Part shown: in pieces, positions 18,176 to 26,863 of the stretch
Numbering within the stretch: position 1 is the first letter of the stretch
Layout: every line of letters begins with the position of its first letter
Assembly: GCA_035362835.1 (NCBI GenBank)
Contig: DAOSDY010000001.1
Coordinates: 248,001 to 312,000 of the forward strand
Direction: 5' to 3'
Origin: Melioribacteraceae bacterium
GTDB lineage: Bacteria; Bacteroidota; Ignavibacteria; Ignavibacteriales; Melioribacteraceae
DNA length: 64,000 nt
Program-made: the position numbers and the translations under genes
The notes under the pieces: generated by a model
What the model was told of the DNA's origin: nothing
What the model saw: the letters and a program-made list of their open reading frames with translations, nothing else
Databases searched by the model: none

Positions 18176-19315
18176 ATGACGCCGAAGGAACGATTAAATG
18201 CAGCAATGAATCTCGAGCAGGTTGATAAGATCCCTCTTATGTGCCAGTTCAGTATCGGACATATGTTGCTGCAGCTTAATGTTTCCCCTTCAGAATTCTG
18301 GTTCGATCCCAAAATATATTCGGATGGTTTGATAACTCTTAGAGAGATTTACGGATTCGACGGAATATTGATCAGTCTGCACGGACATGATCCGGAGTGG
18401 CGTAAGAAAGTTTTAAGAGTAGTTAAAGAAAGTGAACAAGAGATTGTTGAGTGGCAAAACGGAGATAAAACATTCTGCCCGTATAACGATCTTCCATTCT
18501 TCGAATTCAGAAATCAAAAAGAAGAGATCGATATAAATACTCTTTCACCCGATGATCTGCCGGCAGAACTGAATTACATTCCGGTTTCCCAGAATCTCCA
18601 TTTTTTAATTAACAGCGGACATAAGTTTGATGTAATTGAGGATATAGTAAACCGCGCCGGCAGCGAGTTCTCGATTCACGGCGAAATTACTTCACCATTC
18701 GATTACCTGCTCGATTATCTCGGTCTCGATAATGCAATGCTCGCACTTATTGATACCCCGGAAAAGTGCCTAATGATTTTATCCCGCTTCACAGAATTAA
18801 TTAAAGAACTGGCACTCGACATGTGCGACACAGGAATTGATGCGATAAAAATCTCTTCGCCTTTCGCCGGGTCGGGATTTATTTCTCCGGAGGATTACCA
18901 GAGATTCGTCCTCCCGTTCGAAAAGGAAATTGCAACAGCGGTACGAAGCCGGAATGTTCATATTTATACGCATACCTGCGGAGCTATAAACGACAGATTG
19001 GAATTAATGTTCGAAGCCGGTATCAGCGGAATTGAATGCCTCGATCCTCCCCCGCTCGGAAATGTTGAACTTAAGGATGCGGTTGAGAGAATCGGGAATA
19101 AAGGTTTTATAAAAGGGAATATCGATTCAGTCAACCTTCTTCTTAATTCATCCCGTGAGGAAATACTTGAAGATGTTAAAAAAAGGATTCAAATCGGGAG
19201 ATTGAAAAAGGGTTTTATTCTCAGTACCGCCTGTTCTATTGCTCCTCCGGTCAAAAGGGAAAATATTCTTCTATTGAGAGAAGCACTGGATAAATCGGGT
19301 CAACCGATTAAGTAA
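18176..19315 (+). CDS. uroporphyrinogen decarboxylase-like (URO-D superfamily) protein
   Basis: The frame is open from 18125, but the ATG at 18176 gives the family's usual N-terminus MTPKERLNAAMN and a 379-residue protein. The fold is the URO-D/cobalamin-methyltransferase barrel, with DAIKISSPFAGSGFISPEDY and later HTCGAINDRLELMFEAG, the conserved blocks of the MtaA/HemE-like group. It lacks the N-terminal arginine-rich motif expected of true HemE and is not near heme genes. Many such proteins occur in carbohydrate operons of anaerobes; their reaction is generally unassigned, with methyl transfer or decarboxylation suggested. It is the third gene of the plus-strand operon and converges on the GH3 gene with a 23-base gap. 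Confidence 0.7.
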   Translation: MTPKERLNAAMNLEQVDKIPLMCQFSIGHMLLQLNVSPSEFWFDPKIYSDGLITLREIYGFDGILISLHGHDPEWRKKVLRVVKESEQEIVEWQNGDKTFCPYNDLPFFEFRNQKEEIDINTLSPDDLPAELNYIPVSQNLHFLINSGHKFDVIEDIVNRAGSEFSIHGEITSPFDYLLDYLGLDNAMLALIDTPEKCLMILSRFTELIKELALDMCDTGIDAIKISSPFAGSGFISPEDYQRFVLPFEKEIATAVRSRNVHIYTHTCGAINDRLELMFEAGISGIECLDPPPLGNVELKDAVERIGNKGFIKGNIDSVNLLLNSSREEILEDVKKRIQIGRLKKGFILSTACSIAPPVKRENILLLREALDKSGQPIK

Positions 19316-19338
19316 TTTTTTTTATCCGGCAAATTCAA

Positions 19339-21552
19339 TTAGTTTCCGCGAAAAACTTCAATTTCGGTTTCTTCCAAATTTACAGAATCCGGACCGATAA
19401 AAATTTTAAACTTCCCAGGTTCTACGACATAATTCATATCGGCATCATAGAATTTGAATTGGTCTGAAGACAGAACAAACTCGACTCTTGCAACTTCACC
19501 GGATCTGATAAAAACCTTCCTGAAATCCTTTAATTCTTTAACAGGCCTTGTTACACTTCCAACCATGTCTCTTATATAGAGTTGAACCACTTCTTCTCCG
19601 TCATATTTTCCGGAATTGGTAATATCGATGTTCACCCTCAAAGAATCTCCGATTGCCATTCTGATTTTATCGGTTTTAATTTTTCCGTAGTTAAAACTGG
19701 TATAGCTCAATCCGAATCCGAATGGATACAGAGGAGTAATGCCTGAATCGATATATCCTGATGTATAAAATGAATCAGGATTGTAAGGGCGGCCCGTATT
19801 TTTATGATTATAATAGATCGGAATCTGACCGACACTTCTCGGGATTGTAACCGGAAGTTTTGCGGAAGGATTATAATCTCCAAAGAGCACGTCAGCAATT
19901 GCATTTCCAGTCTGGATACCGGGAAACCAGGCTTCAAGAATTGCATCAACATTCTCACTTATCCAATTGATTGAAAGCGGGCGTCCGTTAATAAGTACCA
20001 CAATAACCGGTTTACCTGATTTATGCATCTCCTTAACCAGGTCCTCCTGAATACCGGGCAAGTCTATGTTAGTTCTGTTACGTGCTTCACCGCTCATCTG
20101 TCTCGATTCACCAACGCATAAAATGACAAAGTCCGACTGATCAGCAGCTGATCTAGCTAACTCAAATCCATTTCTGGATTCACCATTTATCGAGCAGCCT
20201 TTTTCATAAAAAATCTGAGCAGAATTTGCGAGTTTATTCTTAACTCCATCCAGAATCGAAATTACGTTCGATGAATCACCTTCTGCTTTCCAGGGTCCGA
20301 GCAGATTATCTTTAGAATCGGCCAGCGGGCCTATAATAGCAATTTTATTTATTTTCTTTGAAAGGGGTAATAGGCCGTTCCTGTTTTTCAAGAGAACAAT
20401 TGAACGTTTAGCAACCTCCCTGGCTGTTTCTATCATCTTTTCATTTAAGACCGTATTACTCTCTCGCTCGCTGCTGCAGTATTTAAATGGTTCGTCAAAA
20501 AGGCCGAGCCTGAATTTTATTTTTAATATCCTTATAACACTTTGATTAAGAGTCTCCTCCGAAACTACCCCTTCCTCAATCAAGGATTTCAAATAATCGA
20601 AATAAGCATCGGATTCCATATCCATATCAACGCCTGAATTTAAAGCCAGTCCGGCAGCACCTTTCAAATCTGCAGCGATTCCATGTTGAATTAATTCACC
20701 GATTGAATTCCAGTCACTTACAACAAAACCATTGAAATTCCATTTATCCCTCAGAATCCGATTCAATAATAGCGGATTAGCAGAAGACGGGATTCCGTTA
20801 ATTTCATTGAAAGACGACATTAAAGTGCCGACTCCTGCTTCAACAGCTTTTTTAAATGGAGGAAGATAGATCTCCATCAGAGTTCTTTCTGAAATATCCA
20901 CAGTGTTATAATCGCGTCCGCCTTCAGCACCGCCGTATGCAGCAAAGTGTTTGGCGCATGCAACAATTGTTTTAGGATCCTCGAGATTATTACCCTGATA
21001 ACCGTATACTCTATGTTCAGCCATAACAGATCCCAGGAAAGGATCTTCGCCACTCCCTTCAACAACCCTTCCCCATCGAGGATCTCTAGCAATATCAACC
21101 ATCGGGCTGAAGGTCCAGTGAATACCTGCGGATGAAGCTTCCTCTGCCTGAAGACTTGCCGAAAGCTTTACCAGTTCAGGGTCCCAGGAACTTGCCTCGG
21201 CAATAGGTACAGGAAAAATTGTTTTATAACCGTGTATTATATCCATGCCGAATAAAAGCGGAATTTTCAGGCGGCTCTCTTCTATGGCAATCCTCTGTAT
21301 TTCGGCAGTAGTATTAGCACCGAAAACATTTAAGAATGAGCCGACTTTTCCTTTTCTGATCAGTTCGATGTGTTCATTACGTGGGCGAGCTGATTTAGTA
21401 CCAGTTACTTTCCCTCCGCTGTATTGAACCGTCTGACCGATCTTTTCTTCAAGAGTCATTAATGAAAGTAATGAATCGACTCTTTGATCAACAGTCCTGT
21501 TCTGCGCAGCGAGCATCGATGATAAAAAAATGATAAGATAAATTTTTTTCAT
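19339..21552 (-). CDS. bglX: secreted GH3 beta-glucosidase-type glycoside hydrolase
   Basis: The frame extends to 21603, but the ATG at 21552 places a standard signal peptide (MKKIYLIIFLSSMLAAQN) at the N-terminus and gives 737 residues. Domains are the GH3 barrel (about 20-360, with ACAKHFAAYG and the nucleophile in FVVSDWNS), the alpha/beta sandwich (about 380-600, IVLLKNRNGLLPLS and CVGESRQMSGEA) and a C-terminal fibronectin-III-like domain (about 650-735, ending YVVEPGKFKIFIG). Length and order match BglX-type enzymes, which release beta-linked glucose or xylose in the periplasm or outside. It is the only gene here on this strand between the plus-strand operon and the chemotaxis block, so its own promoter or the upstream gap must drive it. 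Specificity beyond beta-glycosidase is not certain. Confidence 0.88.
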   Translation of the reverse strand: MKKIYLIIFLSSMLAAQNRTVDQRVDSLLSLMTLEEKIGQTVQYSGGKVTGTKSARPRNEHIELIRKGKVGSFLNVFGANTTAEIQRIAIEESRLKIPLLFGMDIIHGYKTIFPVPIAEASSWDPELVKLSASLQAEEASSAGIHWTFSPMVDIARDPRWGRVVEGSGEDPFLGSVMAEHRVYGYQGNNLEDPKTIVACAKHFAAYGGAEGGRDYNTVDISERTLMEIYLPPFKKAVEAGVGTLMSSFNEINGIPSSANPLLLNRILRDKWNFNGFVVSDWNSIGELIQHGIAADLKGAAGLALNSGVDMDMESDAYFDYLKSLIEEGVVSEETLNQSVIRILKIKFRLGLFDEPFKYCSSERESNTVLNEKMIETAREVAKRSIVLLKNRNGLLPLSKKINKIAIIGPLADSKDNLLGPWKAEGDSSNVISILDGVKNKLANSAQIFYEKGCSINGESRNGFELARSAADQSDFVILCVGESRQMSGEARNRTNIDLPGIQEDLVKEMHKSGKPVIVVLINGRPLSINWISENVDAILEAWFPGIQTGNAIADVLFGDYNPSAKLPVTIPRSVGQIPIYYNHKNTGRPYNPDSFYTSGYIDSGITPLYPFGFGLSYTSFNYGKIKTDKIRMAIGDSLRVNIDITNSGKYDGEEVVQLYIRDMVGSVTRPVKELKDFRKVFIRSGEVARVEFVLSSDQFKFYDADMNYVVEPGKFKIFIGPDSVNLEETEIEVFRGN

Positions 21553-21616
21553 TGGAGTGAAAATTTTGTTTGTCTGAATTAATATAAGAAAATTGATTTT
21601 CAAAAGAATGCGGTAA

Positions 21617-21643
21617 TTAAAAAAGCCCCGTTAAAACGGGGCT
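21617..21643 (-). terminator. rho-independent terminator after the chemoreceptor gene
   Basis: AGCCCCG and CGGGGCT form a perfect 7-pair stem with a 6-base loop. On the minus strand it is followed by a run of six or seven T. It lies 8 bases after the stop of the chemoreceptor gene ending at 21651, and separates it from the GH3 gene. Confidence 0.9.
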
Positions 21644-21650
21644 CTTATAA

Positions 21651-23732
21651 TCAGTTGTAAAGAGGAGACGTAACCTGTTTTTGATTATGATGATCAGCAT
21701 AGTCAAGATTACTGAAGTTGAATTGTGTAAGAAGCTCTTTAAGGTTATCCGTCATCTTGTTCAGTTCATCAGCGGAACCGGCAATCTGCTGTATACCTGC
21801 GGCGTTCTCATTAGTAACTTTGCTTATCGATTCAACATTTCTGCTAATTATTTCACTGGTAGAGCTTTGTTCCTCGCTTGCAGAAGCTACCTGGGCAACA
21901 ACATCCTGAACTTCGCCTGAAGTAAGAATAATCTGTTTAAGGGAATCGCCCGCCTTGTTAGCAAGATTCTTTCCGTTATCAACTTCGGAGCTTCCCTCAT
22001 GCATCGATTGAACAACGTTATCAGTTACTCCCTGAATCTGTTTAATCATATCGGAGATTTCCTTTGTTGCCTTGGTAGTTCTTTCGGCAAGTTTTCTTAC
22101 CTCGTCGGCTACAACAGCAAATCCTCTGCCCTGTTCTCCGGCTCTTGCAGCTTCAATCGCGGCATTGAGAGCAAGGAGATTTGTCTGGTTTGCTATATCG
22201 TCGATAACCTGAATAATCTCGCCTATCTGTTCACTGCTCTTTCCGAGCGCCTGAATTTTTTCAGAAGCTTTTTCAACAAAATCTGCAATTCTATTCATTC
22301 CGACAATTGTTTTTTCAACTACGTTACCGCCGTCCTGTGCAACTTCACCGGCTTTCTTGGAAGCTTCGGCAGCTTTGGAAGCGTTTTTGGATGTATCGAG
22401 AATAGTACGCGTCATTTCATCAACGCTTGTAGCAACTTCTGTAGCCTGAACGCTCTGTTCCTGTGCACCTGCAGCCATCTGTTCTGTAGAAGAGGAGATC
22501 TGCTCGCTAATCGATGCCGTACGGTTAACCATATCACTAATTTCAGCAAGGATCCTGTTAAGCGAATTACCCAGAGTATTGATGCTGTCGGCAATCATTC
22601 TATGGTCACCTTTATAATTACCTTTCACACGTGCGGTGAAATTTCCTTTCGACATATCCTCGAGAATTTCAACTCCTTCCTTTATCGGCATGAAAAGAGC
22701 ATCAAGCGTTGTATTGACTCCGATAATAATTTCTTTGAAAGCTCCGTAGAATTTATCCGGATTACCGCGTGTTGATACTTTTCCGTTAATAATTTCATCG
22801 GTTATAAGTTTGATTTCAAATATCAGGTTGTTCAGATTTTCCATAACAATCTGGAAACTCTGTGAAAGCATATCTTTATCGGAGAGTACTTTTATCTGAA
22901 GATCAAGATTACCTTTGGCAATTTCATTAGCGGCTTCAATTTTATTCTGCTGACCTTCTCTCATATTTTCAAGCAGTCGGGATAATTCACCGAATTCATC
23001 CCTGGTATTAATAACCGCGGAATCAGCAAAATCGCCTTCAGCAAATCTTGCTATTAATTTTTTCAGTTCGTCTATCGGTTTGGTCAGCATTGATGTAATC
23101 TTAAAGAATGAGAAAAGAAATGCGATTGTACCGAGAGCCATTCCTATAAGACTGACGATAAGCGAATTATTTGCGATATCAGATAATTCTGTGTTTAGAG
23201 ATTCACCCTTGTTAACAAGGTACTTATTGATCTCACTGAAATTATTTCCAAGTTTCTCACCCACTTCCTCACCGAAAGTTGAAGCGACCTCTGCGGCCAG
23301 TTCAAAACTTCCCGTCGCTGCCGCACTGATGGTTCCGTCGATAACGAGCGATTTGTAATCAGACCAGCTTGCCTTAATCGATTCCAGATACTGACTTATA
23401 TCGGTATCCTGATACTCTTCACTTAGCGACTTTATATTTTCATCGATTGCTTTTTTATTCACCTCAAGAGCCTGTAGGTTCTTGTTCATATCATTCTGAA
23501 AGACTTCGATTGAGAACTTCAGCAATGTGTTATTCAGAGTCTGAAATCTCTGATTTACTTCCGATACTTTATTTGTTGGTTCGATATATTCCGAATTAAT
23601 CTCATCCTTGACTTCGTTAATAACTGTCATCTGGTAAAGAACATTAATAACAATCAAAGTACAGATTAAGCCGAGTACAAAGAAAGAGGATCTTAACTTG
23701 GTTTTGAATTTTATATCCCTGATAGATTTCAT
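21651..23732 (-). CDS. methyl-accepting chemotaxis protein with HAMP-like repeats
   Basis: The chemoreceptor has 693 residues. TM1 is at about 15-37 and TM2 at about 188-212. Between them lies a helical, four-helix-bundle-like periplasmic domain with no obvious ligand motif. A HAMP domain follows (SMLTKPIDELKKLIARFAEGD), then two further HAMP-like segments (around NEIAKGNLDLQIKVL and LEDMSKGNFTARVKG), so it carries a poly-HAMP linker. The signalling hairpin includes NLLALNAAIEAARAGEQGRG and VADEVRKLAERTT at about 515-560. No C-terminal CheR-docking pentapeptide is apparent. It is the last gene of a hemerythrin / TonB-domain / receptor unit driven by a sigma-28 promoter, 13 bases after the preceding gene. 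The stimulus is unknown; the hemerythrin suggests oxygen. Confidence 0.93.
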   Translation of the reverse strand: MKSIRDIKFKTKLRSSFFVLGLICTLIVINVLYQMTVINEVKDEINSEYIEPTNKVSEVNQRFQTLNNTLLKFSIEVFQNDMNKNLQALEVNKKAIDENIKSLSEEYQDTDISQYLESIKASWSDYKSLVIDGTISAAATGSFELAAEVASTFGEEVGEKLGNNFSEINKYLVNKGESLNTELSDIANNSLIVSLIGMALGTIAFLFSFFKITSMLTKPIDELKKLIARFAEGDFADSAVINTRDEFGELSRLLENMREGQQNKIEAANEIAKGNLDLQIKVLSDKDMLSQSFQIVMENLNNLIFEIKLITDEIINGKVSTRGNPDKFYGAFKEIIIGVNTTLDALFMPIKEGVEILEDMSKGNFTARVKGNYKGDHRMIADSINTLGNSLNRILAEISDMVNRTASISEQISSSTEQMAAGAQEQSVQATEVATSVDEMTRTILDTSKNASKAAEASKKAGEVAQDGGNVVEKTIVGMNRIADFVEKASEKIQALGKSSEQIGEIIQVIDDIANQTNLLALNAAIEAARAGEQGRGFAVVADEVRKLAERTTKATKEISDMIKQIQGVTDNVVQSMHEGSSEVDNGKNLANKAGDSLKQIILTSGEVQDVVAQVASASEEQSSTSEIISRNVESISKVTNENAAGIQQIAGSADELNKMTDNLKELLTQFNFSNLDYADHHNQKQVTSPLYN

Positions 23733-23745
23733 GATTATACCACTC

Positions 23746-24138
23746 TTATTGTAGTTTAAATTGGAATGCCATTGCCATTTTTACTTTTACATTTTTTCCA
23801 GCATTTGAACCGGGTTTAAATTTACTTTCTCTTAAAACGCGTTCAACTTCTTCGGAGCATCCGCCTTCGAGCCCTTTAATAATCTTTACATTATCAACAT
23901 CCCCGTTTTCGGTGATATAAGCCATCGCAATTACTTTCCCTTCTACACCGGCTTTTCTCGCAACTGTGGGATAGCCAATCTTTTTCATTAAACCCGGTAA
24001 TCCGCTTACAGGTTCGGGCATAACTTCAGCTATGGCAAGATAATCTTCCTCGCCCGGTAATAAATTTGAATTCAGTTTTTCGCCTGTAACCTTAATGAAC
24101 ATGAAAAAAAGAACTGCACAGAAATAAACTAGTTTCAT
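23746..24138 (-). CDS. small TonB C-terminal-domain protein
   Basis: The 130-residue protein has one N-terminal hydrophobic segment (about 3-18, signal peptide or anchor), then a TonB C-terminal domain from about residue 55. It shows YPTVARKAGVEGKVIAMAYI, a G-D-V turn and the SKFKPG block typical of that fold. The long proline-rich spacer of true TonB is missing, so it probably cannot span the periplasm to energise outer membrane receptors. It may be a stand-alone periplasmic TonB-like domain. Its position between a hemerythrin and a chemoreceptor, in a sigma-28 unit, is unusual and suggests a sensory or envelope role. The domain call is firm; function is not known. Confidence 0.75.
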   Translation of the reverse strand: MKLVYFCAVLFFMFIKVTGEKLNSNLLPGEEDYLAIAEVMPEPVSGLPGLMKKIGYPTVARKAGVEGKVIAMAYITENGDVDNVKIIKGLEGGCSEEVERVLRESKFKPGSNAGKNVKVKMAMAFQFKLQ

Positions 24139-24175
24139 ATGAACTCCCCTATTTTATTTTATAATTATTTTTTGA

Positions 24176-24583
24176 TTAAACTATTCCTTTATCGTTTAGA
24201 AAATTCGTATAAGCTTTATCCTGAATTTTGATATGCTGTGAAAGCCATTCCGTCAGAAAATTAAGAACCTCAATAGAAAGGATTTTATTTCCGGATTTGA
24301 ATTCACCAACAAACTCCTCGACTTTCTTAATAAAAAGATCATGTTCCATTTTGTGAGTCCTTCCGGCGGGATAATTGAATTTGATAAAAAGATCTTCCTC
24401 CGATTTAAAATGAACCAAAGTATAAGCGACCATATCATTTAGGATTCCCGCTAGAACGTTGTTCGATTCTCTTTTCTTCATTGAATCGTGCAGCTTGTTA
24501 ATCATATCAACCAATCTCTGATGCTGCAGATCAATTTTCATAATATTTACGCTGAAACTGTTATTCCACAAGATAAGACTCAT
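24176..24583 (-). CDS. bacteriohemerythrin
   Basis: This 135-residue single-domain hemerythrin shows all seven di-iron ligands in the expected order: H21, H58, E62, H77, H81, H117 and D122, together with W6 at the start and the VHFKSEED and HIKIQD motifs. Such proteins bind O2 reversibly at a non-heme di-iron site and serve in O2 sensing, storage or delivery. The gene is first in an operon with a TonB-domain protein and a chemoreceptor, under a sigma-28 promoter at 24617-24643. This suggests that it is made with the motility apparatus and contributes to aerotaxis or oxygen handling in motile cells. The link to taxis is inference; the fold and ligands are clear. Confidence 0.95.
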   Translation of the reverse strand: MSLILWNNSFSVNIMKIDLQHQRLVDMINKLHDSMKKRESNNVLAGILNDMVAYTLVHFKSEEDLFIKFNYPAGRTHKMEHDLFIKKVEEFVGEFKSGNKILSIEVLNFLTEWLSQHIKIQDKAYTNFLNDKGIV

Positions 24584-24616
24584 ACGAATTCTCCGAATGA
24601 TGGATTTTATACTATA

Positions 24617-24643
24617 TTATCGCCTGCAGAGCAATTTTGTTTA
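24617..24643 (-). promoter_or_regulatory. sigma-28 (FliA) promoter of the hemerythrin operon
   Basis: Read on the minus strand, TAAA (24640-24643), a 15-base spacer and GGCGATAA (24617-24624) match the flagellar sigma-28 consensus TAAA-N15-GCCGATAA with one mismatch. The -10 lies 34 bases upstream of the hemerythrin ATG. Confidence 0.8.
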
Positions 24644-24712
24644 GTTGAATGAAATAAAAAGAAATGTGCTTTTTGAGATATAGAGGGACTTTTTAAGGAT
24701 TATTTTTCGATT

Positions 24713-24744
24713 AAAAAAAGGGATGAAATCTTCATCCCTTTTTT
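24713..24744. terminator. bidirectional rho-independent terminator
   Basis: GGGATGAA and TTCATCCC form an 8-pair stem with a 3-base loop. It is flanked by seven A on the left and six T on the right, so it could stop transcripts from either side. It lies 10 bases after the stop of the heme-motif chemoreceptor and isolates it from the hemerythrin unit. The rest of 24584-24753 holds only the sigma-28 promoter. Confidence 0.88.
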
Positions 24745-24753
24745 AAAAGATTA

Positions 24754-26778
24754 TCAGACGGTAATCAATTTTCCGTTCTTACGGATAGCATACCCGCCCT
24801 GTTTTTCCTCCACCTTGAATTGAGCGATAAGGCTTTGAAGATTAGTGGTTAAGCGGCTCAAATCTTCCGAAGCCTTCGCAATCTGCTGAATTCTGGAAGC
24901 GGATTCCTGTGTAACAGAATTAATCGACTCAACATTTTTACTAATCTGTTCGCTAGCTGAGCTCTGTTCTTCACTTGCCGCAGCCACCTGATCGATCTGA
25001 CTCGATACACTGTGAATACCCTCGAAGATCTGCTGCAACACTTCTTCAACCTCTTTTGTTGAATCGATACCTACTTTAACAGACTCGCCTGCTTCAACCA
25101 TAGAATTGTTTGCTTCTTTAGCTTCTTTTTGAATTGCCTTAATAGTTTCGGCAATTTCCTTGGTAGCTTTTGTTGTACGTTCCGCCAACTTTCTTACTTC
25201 ATCGGCAACAACAGCAAAACCTCTTCCCTGCTCACCCGCTCTTGCCGCTTCAATAGCCGCATTAAGTGCAAGTAGATTTGTTTGATCTGCTATATCATCA
25301 ATTACCTGTGCAATTTCTCCGATCTGATCAGTTTTATTTGCAAGAGAAGAAATTATCTGTCCCGTCTTCTGTGCAGATTCGGTAATCCTTTCCATACCTC
25401 TCATCGATTCGTTTATTTTAACAACACCCTGCTGAGCTTTGCCGCTGGATAACTTTGCGTTTTTAGAAGCCTCTCCGGCATTACGCGTAGTTTCATATAT
25501 TGTTTTAGTCATCTCTTCGATAGCACTTGCAATCTCATGAGTCTGAGCGCTCTGCTCCTGGGCACCGGCAGCCATCTCTTCAGTGGAAGATGAAACCTGG
25601 TTCGAAGCACTTGCTGTAGCTTCGACAGCCTGGTTTACACTGCTAATTAGAGATGATAAAGAGGCACCGAGATTATTAATGCTGGTTTTAATCAGCTGAT
25701 GCTCGCCATTGTATTCCCCGATTACTTTTGCAGTAAGATCGCCGGTAGAGAATCTTTCAAGTACTTTTGCACCTTCTTTAATAGGAGCGGTCAAATAATC
25801 GAATGCCGAACTGAATCCTTCGATAATTTTCCGGTAAACTCCCTGGTGTTTTTCGAGTGAAACCTTTTCAGAAAGATTTCCCTCTTCGGCAGCTTTAGAT
25901 AGATGATCGGCATCACCCGATAGAGCAACAAGAGATTTTTTAATTTCAACTACCGCTTTACCCAGTGTATCGTCTTCGGACAAGACTTTTACATCAACAT
26001 TTAAATTTCCTTTGGAAAATTCAGTTACCGTAGCAGCCTGTTCCGAGAGACTCTCTTTCAGCTTTTTAAGTGAGTCGCCGAGCTGTCCGAATTCATCCTG
26101 ACGGTTGACAATTACTTCACCGGATAGATCCCCCAGGGCTAATTTTTTAATATTGCTTATGTAATTATAGAGGTCATTCAGAATATTTTTTCTAATCAGA
26201 TACACAATCATATACCAGACAAAAAGAGCAAGCGCAGCAATGAGGACCAACGCGCCGATCTTTTCCGCGAATATCTCGGCATTTGTTCTTTCGAGAGAAT
26301 ATTTAATGCTCATTACCGCATATACATCCCCTGCACTTCCTTCATGGCATGATGTACATGATTCCTCTGCAGTTAATGTAGAGATTGAATGAAACACTGG
26401 GATATTATTAAACTCCTCCTCGGCAAAGAAATCCTTTTTAGAAGCAGCGACAGTCTTTTCCAGTTCATTAAGGTTCTCCGCTTTGGACTCATTAATAATT
26501 TTTGTAGGGATTATTCTTACTTCTGCAACATTATCGAGTTTTTTAACTCTCTCGACAAAAGGATCAACATCTGTAATGCCCTCTCCCATCGAAAAGAGGA
26601 TCGAGTATTTCATTGTCTGACTTATTTCTTTAGCGATTTCCTGAGCACTTTCGAGTTTTGAATTCTGCGAATAGTATATTATGAAAATCAGTACCAATCC
26701 AAGTACCGCTACTAATCCGGCAGCAACCGAAAGGGATATTTTTTTAGATACGGATTTGGATACGTTTAACAAATCCAT
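24754..26778 (-). CDS. methyl-accepting chemotaxis protein with periplasmic c-type heme motif
   Basis: The ATG at 26778 is preferred over the open frame to 26820: GAGGG lies just before it and TM1 then starts near residue 15. The 674-residue receptor has TM1 (about 15-35), a periplasmic domain of about 135 residues, TM2 (about 172-195), HAMP plus HAMP-like repeats and the signalling hairpin (NLLALNAAIEAARAGEQGRG, then VADEVRKLAERTT). In the periplasmic domain C141-T-S-C144-H145 is a canonical CXXCH heme-attachment motif, embedded in a DUF3365-like setting (AEESCTSCHEG, then VMSIKYSLE). Such receptors sense redox state, oxygen or NO. It is downstream of cheW and probably shares its sigma-28 promoter. 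Heme attachment depends on a cytochrome c maturation system not seen here. Confidence 0.9.
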   Translation of the reverse strand: MDLLNVSKSVSKKISLSVAAGLVAVLGLVLIFIIYYSQNSKLESAQEIAKEISQTMKYSILFSMGEGITDVDPFVERVKKLDNVAEVRIIPTKIINESKAENLNELEKTVAASKKDFFAEEEFNNIPVFHSISTLTAEESCTSCHEGSAGDVYAVMSIKYSLERTNAEIFAEKIGALVLIAALALFVWYMIVYLIRKNILNDLYNYISNIKKLALGDLSGEVIVNRQDEFGQLGDSLKKLKESLSEQAATVTEFSKGNLNVDVKVLSEDDTLGKAVVEIKKSLVALSGDADHLSKAAEEGNLSEKVSLEKHQGVYRKIIEGFSSAFDYLTAPIKEGAKVLERFSTGDLTAKVIGEYNGEHQLIKTSINNLGASLSSLISSVNQAVEATASASNQVSSSTEEMAAGAQEQSAQTHEIASAIEEMTKTIYETTRNAGEASKNAKLSSGKAQQGVVKINESMRGMERITESAQKTGQIISSLANKTDQIGEIAQVIDDIADQTNLLALNAAIEAARAGEQGRGFAVVADEVRKLAERTTKATKEIAETIKAIQKEAKEANNSMVEAGESVKVGIDSTKEVEEVLQQIFEGIHSVSSQIDQVAAASEEQSSASEQISKNVESINSVTQESASRIQQIAKASEDLSRLTTNLQSLIAQFKVEEKQGGYAIRKNGKLITV

Positions 26779-26813
26779 TTTGCCCTCATATAGTTGGATA
26801 ATTTTTCCTTTCC

Positions 26814-26829
26814 GCTGCATTAATGCAGC
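26814..26829. repeat. perfect 16-base palindrome between cheW and the chemoreceptor gene
   Basis: GCTGCATTAATGCAGC is its own reverse complement. It lies in the 85-base gap between the cheW stop (26864) and the chemoreceptor start (26778). It could be a protein-binding site or a small RNA hairpin affecting expression of the downstream receptor. No promoter match overlaps it. Confidence 0.5.
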
Positions 26830-26863
26830 TCTATTCTCCCCCTCGTTATATACCGATTAAAAC

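Noticed and set aside
18136..19315. hemE (true uroporphyrinogen decarboxylase)
   Set aside because: No heme genes nearby and N-terminal substrate motif is missing; it fits the broader URO-D-like group of sugar loci.
21999..22775. 258-codon plus-strand frame opposite the chemoreceptor gene
   Set aside because: It is antisense to the conserved signalling domain of a clear receptor, its protein has no recognisable features and is Cys/Phe/Asn-rich as expected from a complement frame.
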